This document shows positions 17,576-23,979 of a stretch of DNA of 64,000 nt, piece by piece (the stretch's first letter is position 1; each line of letters starts with the position of its first letter). The stretch lies in the NCBI RefSeq assembly GCF_900107745.1, contig NZ_FNRO01000004.1:310001-374000 (forward strand), read 5' to 3'. This stretch comes from Variovorax sp. YR216 (lineage in GTDB: Bacteria > Pseudomonadota > Gammaproteobacteria > Burkholderiales > Burkholderiaceae_C). The translations under genes and the position numbers were made by a program. The notes under the pieces were generated by a model that saw nothing but the letters and a program-made list of their open reading frames with translations, was not told the DNA's origin and did no database searches.

Positions 17576-17592
17576 GGGGTTCACCTCCGTCT

Positions 17593-17820
17593 TCAGGCGG
17601 ACGCGGTCTTGTAATAGCGCTTGACGTGCTCGCTCAGCGAATAGCCGCCGCCCTTTTCGGGAGCGGGCTTGGGCTCGGGTGCGGCGGCAGAGGCATCGGG
17701 TGCCTGAACGACCTTGGGCAGCGCCGTGACGGCCGCTGCGGCTGCGCCGACCGTGGCGGCGCCGAAAAAGAATCCCCGACGGGAAGCCGGCTTTGCGCCG
17801 GAGGCTTGGCTGTCCTGCAT
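17593..17820 (-). CDS. Formate dehydrogenase region small Tat-signal protein
   Basis: A 75-residue protein with a twin-arginine motif (SRRGFFFGAATVGAAAAAV) followed by a short Pro/Ala-rich segment and a C-terminal 'YSLSEHVKRYYKTA'. This matches the small formate-dehydrogenase-associated Tat proteins encoded just ahead of the alpha subunit in many proteobacteria; their function is unproven. ATG 17820 has GGAG 8 nt upstream; an earlier Met in the frame lacks one. The 119-nt gap upstream (17821-17939) is comparatively AT-rich and may hold an internal promoter, though no convincing -35/-10 pair was found. Confidence 0.85.
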   Translation of the reverse strand: MQDSQASGAKPASRRGFFFGAATVGAAAAAVTALPKVVQAPDASAAAPEPKPAPEKGGGYSLSEHVKRYYKTASA

Positions 17821-17939
17821 GACGAACTCCAGGAGTGGCTGACGCACCAGTCAGATATGAAACCAGTTACATAAGTTCGGATAGTAGTCGAGACCCTAAT
17901 GCCGGTCGTCTGAAAATCCCCCGGAGACTTCCCCCGCTC

Positions 17940-18557
17940 TCAGCCGAGCATGTCGAAACCCTGTGCCTCGACCTCGCCGAAAGCGCGCGTGAGCTCGGCC
18001 AGCGCGGCGTAGAAACGGGCCTTCGGATGCCGCGACACGGCATCGCACAGGGCCGGCAGCCATGGCTGGATGTGGGCCCCGAAGAACGCCCGCTGACGGG
18101 TCAGGTTGGCCACCTCGACGTCCTCGCCCGCGATCAGGTAGCGCATCACCTCGAAGAGGAACGCGACGTGATCCTCGGTTTCGGGGACGGCCTCTTCGCG
18201 CGCAAGACCGAGCTGGTCGAGCTCGCCCCGCAGTTTGGCGAGCGGCTTGTCGTTGAGGAACCCGCTGAGATAGTGCGAGCCGAAGAGAAAGACCTCCGGC
18301 CTGCCGATGCCGCCGAAGAGCGCGTCGTATTCGTCGCCGAGCGCGGCAGCGTCCATTTCACGCCCGACGCCGACGAGGTGCCGCCATGGCTCCTCCAGAA
18401 AGGCGCCTGCGGCGGGCGCTTCGGTCGGCGCGACCTGGAAGGCTTCGTGCAACGCCGCATCCGGTGCGGCATACCAGAGCCGCGCGAGCAAGCCGTAGAG
18501 TTCCGCGCGCGCGATTTCTTCGTCGAGGGCCGCGGTCGCTGAAAAGGTCTGGCTCAT
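17940..18557 (-). CDS. TorD-family molecular chaperone for formate dehydrogenase
   Basis: A 205-residue all-helical protein with the TorD/DmsD signature region 'EYDALFGGIGRPEVFLFGSHYLSGF' and the later 'PETEDHVAFLFEVMRYL' helix. TorD proteins bind the Tat signal of a molybdoenzyme and hold it until cofactor insertion is complete. The client is presumably the alpha subunit encoded two genes downstream. The start overlaps the polyferredoxin stop (ATGA). Confidence 0.9.
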   Translation of the reverse strand: MSQTFSATAALDEEIARAELYGLLARLWYAAPDAALHEAFQVAPTEAPAAGAFLEEPWRHLVGVGREMDAAALGDEYDALFGGIGRPEVFLFGSHYLSGFLNDKPLAKLRGELDQLGLAREEAVPETEDHVAFLFEVMRYLIAGEDVEVANLTRQRAFFGAHIQPWLPALCDAVSRHPKARFYAALAELTRAFGEVEAQGFDMLG

Positions 18558-20668
18558 TGCTGTGTGATCTTCGTTTCGTCCTGCGCGCTGTAGAGATCGA
18601 TGACCCGGCAGTCGCTGCACATCTTGAGGCGTTCCAGCGCCTCGCCCTGGAACATCGCGTGGCCGGCGAGCTTGAGGAGCATCGCCTCGATGGCCTTCTG
18701 CGTGCCGAAGGGTTTCGCACAGCGGATGCACGCCCACGGTTTGGCTTCGTTGAGCACCGCCGGCTGCCTGCGCTCGGGCGAGGCCAAGAGGCGCGGCACG
18801 AGATCGATCGCGTCTTCGGGGCAGGTGGTTTCGCAGAGGCCGCACTGGACGCAGTTCTTCTCGATGAACCTCAGCTGCGGCGAATCCCGGTTGTCCTGCA
18901 GCGCGCTGGCCGGGCAGGCGCTGACGCAGGCCAGGCACAGGGTGCACTTGTCCTTGTCCACCGCGATGGCGCCGAAGGGTGCGCCGGCCGGCAGCGGGAT
19001 CGCCAACGGCGCGTCGGCCGGCGTCTTCAAGGCAGGCGACTCATCCATCAGGTGATCGAGCGCCAGCTCGAGCGTGCTGCGCTTTTCCGCACCGACCGCG
19101 AAGCGCGCGGCCTTGGACGGCACGACTTGCCGCGTCTCGCGCAAGCCCGTGAGGGCCTTGTCGAGCGCCGCCGAGGAGCCCACCTCGATGAGCCTGAAAT
19201 GCGTGCCCGTGTAGCCGAGGCCGTGCAGAAGCGCCTGCGCGATATCCGCCTGCTTCTTCAGCGCATCGACGTACTGCGGCGCTTCCTCGCCGGTCAGCAG
19301 CACGCATACCTGCTGCGCACCGAACGCCACCGCGCTCAGCCAGAGGTCGATGCCGGTGCTCGCCGCATGGAAGAGCGCGACCGGGATCACATTTGCCGGA
19401 ACGCCCAGCGCCTTGCCAAGCTGCGCTTCCCGGCCGAGTTGTTCGACGAGGGCGCGACCGCCCTCCTCGCTGTGCAGCAGAAGCGCCGCATCGCGTCCGC
19501 CGGCATCCGCGTAGGTCGACAGCAGCGTGCGCAGCTTGCGACCCTGGTCCGGCGTGCGCGGATAGGTGTAGCCGAGTGCGCCGGTCGGGCACACGGTGGT
19601 GCAGGCGCCGCAGCCGACGCAGAGGTTCGGATTCACGACGATGCGTTGGCGCTCCTTGTCGCTGCTCACCGCGTGGGCCGAGCACACCTCGATGCAGGCG
19701 TTGCAGCCGACCACTTCGTTGCGGCTGTGCGCGCAGAGCTTCTGCTTGTAGTCGAAGAACTTCGGTTTTTCGAACTCGCCGACCATGTCGCGCAGGCGCA
19801 GCAGGGTCTGCGCCCCCTTGGGATTCGACAGGCCGCCCGGCAGGTGGAAGTAGCCCTGCGGCGGCGCATGCCAGTCGATGAGCGCCGCGTCGCCGAGATC
19901 GAGGACGAGATCGAACGCACTGTCGAGTTGCTCCGGCGTCCGGTCGAAGCGGATCGCCCCGGCCGCGGTGCAGGCGCGTTCGCAATCGCGGTGCGAGGTG
20001 CATTTCGCGGCGTCGATCTGGTAGTCGAGGCCGATGGCCTGCTCGGGGCAAGCGCTCACGCACGCATTGCAGCGCGTGCACAGGTCGAGGTCGATCGGGT
20101 TGTCGCGCGTCCAATGGAGCGTGAAGGCGCCGAGCCATCCGGCCAGCGCATCGATGCGCCCGGCGATCACCGGCCAGCGTCGCTCCTGCGCACCGCCGAC
20201 GGCGCCAGGCCCGCGCGAAAAAATGGTGACGTCGAGTGCGTCGGCGACCAGTGCGGCGGCCTGCTCGGCTACATCGAGCGGCCCGACGATCAGCAACCGG
20301 CCCTGGCTGGCGTAGCCCACGGTCGACACCGGATCGGGCTCGGGCAGCCCAGCGGCAGCGAGCAGCGCGGCGATTTTCGGCATGGCGCTTTTCGCGTCGC
20401 GGCTCCAGCCCCCGGTCTCGCGGATGTTGACGAAGCGGATCGGGGACGTCGCCCCAGGCGTCTGCTGCGCGAGTTCTCCGAAGAGCCTTTTCTCCTGCGT
20501 GCACGCCACCACGACGTCGTCGCCGGACTGGATCGCTCGTTGGAAGGAAGGCGCTTCGCGGCGGCAGAGCGCCGAGTGCAGGGGCAGTGATTCAGTCAGC
20601 GCTACCCCGAGCGTCTTCGGCTCGAGGGGCATCGTCTGGTTGCAGTCGCAGATCAGCGTCGTGGTCAT
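18554..20668 (-). CDS. Large 4Fe-4S polyferredoxin of the fdh operon
   Basis: A 704-residue cytoplasmic iron-sulfur protein. Cys motifs in order: 'CTRCNACVSACP', 'CTSHRDCERAC', 'CNACIEVC', 'CVGCGACTTVCP', 'CTLCLACVSACP', 'CVQCGLCETTCP', then 'CIRC' and 'CSDC' near the C-terminus. That suggests about six clusters plus a possible metal site. The N-terminal third has alternating helix-strand segments ending in 'GRLLIVGPLDVAEQAAALVADAL'. Homologues occur beside DUF3305/DUF3306 and formate dehydrogenase genes, but their electron partner is not established. Its first 77 nt overlap the DUF3306 gene in another frame. Confidence 0.88.
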   Translation of the reverse strand: MTTTLICDCNQTMPLEPKTLGVALTESLPLHSALCRREAPSFQRAIQSGDDVVVACTQEKRLFGELAQQTPGATSPIRFVNIRETGGWSRDAKSAMPKIAALLAAAGLPEPDPVSTVGYASQGRLLIVGPLDVAEQAAALVADALDVTIFSRGPGAVGGAQERRWPVIAGRIDALAGWLGAFTLHWTRDNPIDLDLCTRCNACVSACPEQAIGLDYQIDAAKCTSHRDCERACTAAGAIRFDRTPEQLDSAFDLVLDLGDAALIDWHAPPQGYFHLPGGLSNPKGAQTLLRLRDMVGEFEKPKFFDYKQKLCAHSRNEVVGCNACIEVCSAHAVSSDKERQRIVVNPNLCVGCGACTTVCPTGALGYTYPRTPDQGRKLRTLLSTYADAGGRDAALLLHSEEGGRALVEQLGREAQLGKALGVPANVIPVALFHAASTGIDLWLSAVAFGAQQVCVLLTGEEAPQYVDALKKQADIAQALLHGLGYTGTHFRLIEVGSSAALDKALTGLRETRQVVPSKAARFAVGAEKRSTLELALDHLMDESPALKTPADAPLAIPLPAGAPFGAIAVDKDKCTLCLACVSACPASALQDNRDSPQLRFIEKNCVQCGLCETTCPEDAIDLVPRLLASPERRQPAVLNEAKPWACIRCAKPFGTQKAIEAMLLKLAGHAMFQGEALERLKMCSDCRVIDLYSAQDETKITQQ

Positions 20669-21209
20669 CAGTCTTATGGCTGGCTGGCTGCGCATCGGCA
20701 ACCGGCGGGCTGGGAAGATCCCCGGAATGCTCGGACTGTGCCACGGCGTCCAATCCACCACCCTTGGGAGTTTCTTCGGGGTGCGTGGGGTCTTCGTCGA
20801 AGAGCTTCAGGAACTTCGCGCTGGCCATCTGGCGGAGTGCGCCCTCGGGCAGCGGCGAAGGCTTGGAATAGTCGTCGATGTAGGTGTCCAGGCCATCCAT
20901 CACGTTGAAGTGAGGATCGGAAAAGAGCTTCCTGAAGGCGGCATTGCGCACCTCCGGCGCCACGCTCTGCGCGACGAAGGGCCGGAAATCCGAATCGATC
21001 TGCAGCGCCTTCACATCGTCCAGCGTGAGCGGCTGCGTTTCGACCTCGTCGGCGGACGGTTGCCCGGCGAGGATTTCCGGCTCGATCGTCGGCGGTGCTG
21101 CCGGCCGGTCCGGCAGCGCGTCCTGCGGCTTTGCGGGTTCGTCCAGGAGCTCCCCGGCTCGCACCTGCTGCTTGCGGCGCGACCAACGGTCGAAGAAGCC
21201 TTCAGACAT
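20592..21209 (-). CDS. DUF3306 protein
   Basis: A 205-residue protein starting 'MSEGFFDRWSRRKQ', the typical DUF3306 opening. A Pro/Ala-rich linker, the conserved 'DSDFRPFVAQSVAPEVRNAAFRKLF' and 'HFNVMDGLDTYIDDYS' blocks, and a low-complexity acidic tail follow. No signal peptide or Cys. The function is unknown; the family is found with DUF3305 and formate dehydrogenase genes. Its start overlaps DUF3305 by 8 nt and its 3' end overlaps the polyferredoxin by 77 nt, unusually long for this operon. Confidence 0.88.
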   Translation of the reverse strand: MSEGFFDRWSRRKQQVRAGELLDEPAKPQDALPDRPAAPPTIEPEILAGQPSADEVETQPLTLDDVKALQIDSDFRPFVAQSVAPEVRNAAFRKLFSDPHFNVMDGLDTYIDDYSKPSPLPEGALRQMASAKFLKLFDEDPTHPEETPKGGGLDAVAQSEHSGDLPSPPVADAQPASHKTDDHDADLRLQPDDAPRAEDARGSAD

Positions 21210-21789
21210 CGCCGGCTCCCCGGCCGCGCGGCTTTTCGGTGGAAACGCTGGCGGCATTGCCAAAGCGATCGGTCAGCGGTCGGAAGCTCTCGGGCCGCTT
21301 GCGGCGCTTGGGTTCGACCACGTAGTGCTGGTCGACGAACTCGCGCAGCCACGTCACGACCTCCGCCGGCGCCGGCACCTGTTCGACGGTTTCCTGCGCG
21401 TCGAGCCAGCGCCCGGCCTCGTAGTAGCTGAGCGTCACGATCACCGGCCTCGGGATCGGCTCGGCGGCGACGGTGGCTTCCTCCTCCATGCGCCAGAGCA
21501 CGAACCAGCAAGGGGCCGGGGACGAGACGTTCAGGTGATAGCCCTCGGCCTCGTCACGGAACAGTTCGACCTTGAATCCCGGGTGCAGCCAGCGCTGCTC
21601 CTCGTCGTCTTCGTGCAGGAGGCGCGGCTCGCGGCCAAAGCCGGGTTCGTCGGGCACGACTTCGCCGAGCGTCCAGCGCCACGGCTGCCAGTGGCTCGAC
21701 GGCCCGTGCAGGCGCTCGCGCCGCATCACGACCGCGACGTCGAGCGGAGAGGCACGGCCCGCAGGGGTTTGGATTTCAGATTGCGCCAT
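21202..21789 (-). CDS. DUF3305 protein, first gene of the fdh operon
   Basis: A 195-residue protein. The core reads 'DVAVVMRRERLHGPSSHWQPWRW' and 'GFKVELFRDEAEGYHLNVSSPAPCWFVLWRME', a Trp-rich block characteristic of DUF3305. It ends in 'FVDQHYVVEPKRRKRPESF'. The role is unknown; presumed cytoplasmic accessory factor for the formate dehydrogenase. It is the first gene of the minus-strand operon, and its promoter must lie in 21790-21991, shared with the divergent GAF gene. Confidence 0.88.
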   Translation of the reverse strand: MAQSEIQTPAGRASPLDVAVVMRRERLHGPSSHWQPWRWTLGEVVPDEPGFGREPRLLHEDDEEQRWLHPGFKVELFRDEAEGYHLNVSSPAPCWFVLWRMEEEATVAAEPIPRPVIVTLSYYEAGRWLDAQETVEQVPAPAEVVTWLREFVDQHYVVEPKRRKRPESFRPLTDRFGNAASVSTEKPRGRGAGDV

Positions 21790-21859
21790 GCGGCGGACGA
21801 TAGCCGATGCGTCGGAGCGACAGGCCAGCGCGGGAAATCGTTCGGATCGAAGGTAACAA

Positions 21860-21898
21860 GTAGTACCGCATGTAGTACTTTTGTGACAAAGTCGTCAC
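21860..21898. promoter_or_regulatory. Repeats in the fdh/GAF divergent promoter region
   Basis: Two direct copies of GTAGTAC (21860-21866 and 21872-21878, period 12) lie beside a perfect inverted repeat GTGAC-N6-GTCAC (21883-21898). They are 70-110 bp upstream of the DUF3305 start in an AT-rich island of otherwise GC-rich DNA. This fits one or two regulator binding sites. The spacing does not match CRP (TGTGA-N6-TCACA) or FNR boxes. Confidence 0.4.
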
Positions 21899-21926
21899 TA
21901 AATCGGAAACCTAAGTTCTCATTTTT

Positions 21927-21954
21927 TTGAAACCGCCCTGTTGTGCGTTTCAAT
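21927..21954 (+). promoter_or_regulatory. Sigma-70 promoter candidate for the GAF gene
   Basis: TTGAAA (21927-21932, 5 of 6 to consensus) is followed after 16 nt by TTCAAT (21949-21954, 4 of 6). The GAF start codon is 37 nt downstream. The surrounding T-run and low GC support a promoter. Confidence 0.45.
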
Positions 21955-21991
21955 AGAGCCATTCACACAAAGTAACAAAAGGGTCCTGCAC

Positions 21992-22516
21992 ATGAGCTAC
22001 TACGACTGCGATTTCGCCCCCGGTGCCCTCGAGGTCAAGGTGTCGGACCTGCTCATCGCCACGCCGGACTTCTGCGATCCGCTGATCGATACGGGCGTCC
22101 ATCAGGTGCTGAGGCTGCTGCGCGAGCAGCAGGGCATGGACGCCGCATTTGCCTGCGAAGTGGTGGACGGCCAGCGCGTGACGCACCGTTCGCAGATGAC
22201 GCTGCGCGCCCAGTTCATCGACGAGCAGGCGGAGCCGCTGGAAATGGCCTTCTGCCGCCAGGTCCTCAATGCCCGCGTGCCGGCCGGCTGCTATCTCAGC
22301 GCGCCTGTGGTGGTGAACGGCGGGATCTACGGCACGCTGTATTCGTTCAGCTTCAGCCCCGATCCGGCCTTGGAGGCGCGCGATCTCAAGAAGCTGGAAA
22401 TGGCCGCGCAACTGGCGGCACGGCTGATCAGCGAGCGCCGTCCGCGGACCGCCGCGCCGGTCGCGCAGAACACTGCAGCGCCGGCGCCGCACCGCGCCGA
22501 AGGGTATGCCGCCTGA
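21992..22516 (+). CDS. GAF-domain protein
   Basis: A 174-residue protein made mostly of one GAF-like sensory domain (about residues 12-150), with 'LIDTGVHQVLRLLREQQGMDAAFACEV' as the first helix and strand and 'LSAPVVVNGGIYGTLYSFSF' as the closing strands. A Pro/Ala-rich tail follows. There is no output domain, so it probably acts by binding a partner. Ligand unknown. The ATG at 21992 is preceded by AAAGGG at 10 nt. The stop is directly adjacent to the stop of the convergent FHA gene. Confidence 0.82.
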   Translation: MSYYDCDFAPGALEVKVSDLLIATPDFCDPLIDTGVHQVLRLLREQQGMDAAFACEVVDGQRVTHRSQMTLRAQFIDEQAEPLEMAFCRQVLNARVPAGCYLSAPVVVNGGIYGTLYSFSFSPDPALEARDLKKLEMAAQLAARLISERRPRTAAPVAQNTAAPAPHRAEGYAA

Positions 22517-22882
22517 TCAGCGCGAAGGGACGAGTTGGAGGAACTCGTCCGGCGCGGGCATCAGCCGCAGTGCATCGACCGGTACCTCGACACGCCTGTT
22601 GCACAGGAAGCGAAGCTGGCAATCGCCGACAAGGATCACGTCGCCGTTGACCAGTTCGTGCGCGCGGACCCGCTCGCGATTCACATAGGTGCCGTTGCGG
22701 CTGCCCATGTCGGTGAGGATGTAGTGCTCGCCGGTCCACTGGATGGCCGCGTGGTGGCGGCTTACGCGGTCGCTGTCGATGCACACGTTGTTGGAATGCG
22801 AGCGCCCGATGGTGGTGATCGGACCCGCGAGGTTGACCTGCCGCACGCTGCCGTGCCGGGCCAGGATGATCAGTCTTGCCAT
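22517..22882 (-). CDS. FHA-domain protein
   Basis: A 121-residue protein consisting of a forkhead-associated domain that binds phosphothreonine peptides. The diagnostic residues are present: 'TTIGRSHSNNVCIDSDRVSRHHAAI' (Gly-Arg, Ser-x-x-His) and 'GSRNGTYVN'. ATG 22882 is chosen because AGGA lies 7 nt upstream; an in-frame start ten codons earlier has no such site. It is convergent with the GAF gene with zero intergenic bases. No Ser/Thr kinase is encoded nearby. Confidence 0.9.
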   Translation of the reverse strand: MARLIILARHGSVRQVNLAGPITTIGRSHSNNVCIDSDRVSRHHAAIQWTGEHYILTDMGSRNGTYVNRERVRAHELVNGDVILVGDCQLRFLCNRRVEVPVDALRLMPAPDEFLQLVPSR

Positions 22883-23052
22883 GCCAGTTCCTGTAGTTCG
22901 TTTGACTTGCATCGGAGCTTAGGCCGGCAAGTCCAAACCGAAAGACAGAAACAGAAGGCTTAATCCCGCGCATTTCGGGCCACGCGGGTCAGTCAAAGGC
23001 ATTCCTTCACGAACCGGCGGATCAATACGCCCGTCGCCCGCGCATGGTGCCC

Positions 23053-23069
23053 CGAGGCGTCCAGCCTCG
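23053..23069. terminator. Hairpin after the LysR gene
   Basis: Perfect 6-bp arms CGAGGC/GCCTCG around a 5-nt loop, 8 nt beyond the LysR stop on the minus strand. No T-run follows, so it may act in Rho-dependent termination or mRNA protection. Nucleotides 22913-23076 otherwise hold no gene. Confidence 0.35.
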
Positions 23070-23076
23070 TTGCCGG

Positions 23077-23979
23077 TCAGCGAGCGACCTTGCCCTGCCG
23101 CTTGAAGCTCATTTCGAGAAAGTCGAGCAGCGCGCGCAGCGCCGCGCTGTTGTGGCGCCGTTGCAGATAGGCGGCCGACAGCCACATGTCGTTGCGCGTG
23201 TAGGGCTCCAGCACCGGCACCAGCTCACCATGGTCGACATGCGGCTGCACCAGCATCTCGGGCATGTAGATCACGCCGAAACCCTGCATCGCGATCTGGA
23301 TCAGCGGCGCGGATTCGTTCGAGTCCATGCGCGTTCTCATCTGGACGTCGAAGGGCTTGCCGTCGACCTCGAAGCGCCATTGCGGATGCAGGCCCAGGCG
23401 CGAATGCGTGAGCGCGTCGTGGTTGGCCAGCTCGCTCGGATGCGTCGGCTTGCCGTGCTTTCTCCAGTACACCGGCGAAGCGCACACCACCAGGCTCCGC
23501 CGGGCCAGCTTGCGCACGATGAGGTTCTCGTCCTCGATCGGGCCGAAGTGGAAGGCCAGGTCGATGCCCTCCTCCGCCATGTCGATGCTGCGATTGCTCA
23601 GATGCAGGGTGATGCTGACGTCGGGGTAGTGGCCCATGAACTCGCCGATCATCTTCGGCAGGTCGCCCTGCCCCGCACCGAGCGGCGCCGAGATGCGCAG
23701 GCGGCCGGTCGGCCGGCTGGCGTGCTCCTGCACTTCGGCCTGGGTGTCCTCGAACATCTCCATCATCGGCTTGCTGCGCTCGAGCAGCAGCGAGCCGGCA
23801 TCGGTGAGGCTGACCGCGCGCGTGGAGCGGTTGAGCAGGCGCACGCCGAGCCGCGATTCGAGCTCGGCGATGTACTTGCTGACGGTCGCCTTGGAGACGT
23901 CGAGCTTGCTGGCGGCGCGGGAAAAACTGCCGTGGGAGGCAACTTCGCGAAAGGTTCTGATCAGGTCGAGGCTGTCCAT
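23077..23979 (-). CDS. LysR-family regulator downstream of fdsA
   Basis: A 300-residue LysR regulator of the CrgA-like branch. The winged helix-turn-helix (residues 1-60) reads 'FSRAASKLDVSKATVSKYIAELESRLGVRLLNRSTR'. The substrate-binding domain runs from about residue 90. ATG 23979 lies 19 nt inside the end of fdsA on the same strand, so it is likely co-transcribed with the NAD-dependent formate dehydrogenase. Most LysR genes are divergent from their targets; this one may instead act elsewhere or autoregulate through the operon. Effector unknown. Confidence 0.93.
   Translation of the reverse strand: MDSLDLIRTFREVASHGSFSRAASKLDVSKATVSKYIAELESRLGVRLLNRSTRAVSLTDAGSLLLERSKPMMEMFEDTQAEVQEHASRPTGRLRISAPLGAGQGDLPKMIGEFMGHYPDVSITLHLSNRSIDMAEEGIDLAFHFGPIEDENLIVRKLARRSLVVCASPVYWRKHGKPTHPSELANHDALTHSRLGLHPQWRFEVDGKPFDVQMRTRMDSNESAPLIQIAMQGFGVIYMPEMLVQPHVDHGELVPVLEPYTRNDMWLSAAYLQRRHNSAALRALLDFLEMSFKRQGKVAR

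Noticed and set aside
14576..17614. A 1012-codon open frame antisense to the formate dehydrogenase alpha gene
   Set aside because: The opposite strand encodes a full molybdopterin enzyme with intact motifs. The antisense product has low-complexity composition.
21883..21898. CRP or FNR site upstream of the fdh operon
   Set aside because: TGTGA and TCACT are 8 nt apart rather than 6, and there is no TTGAT-N4-ATCAA.
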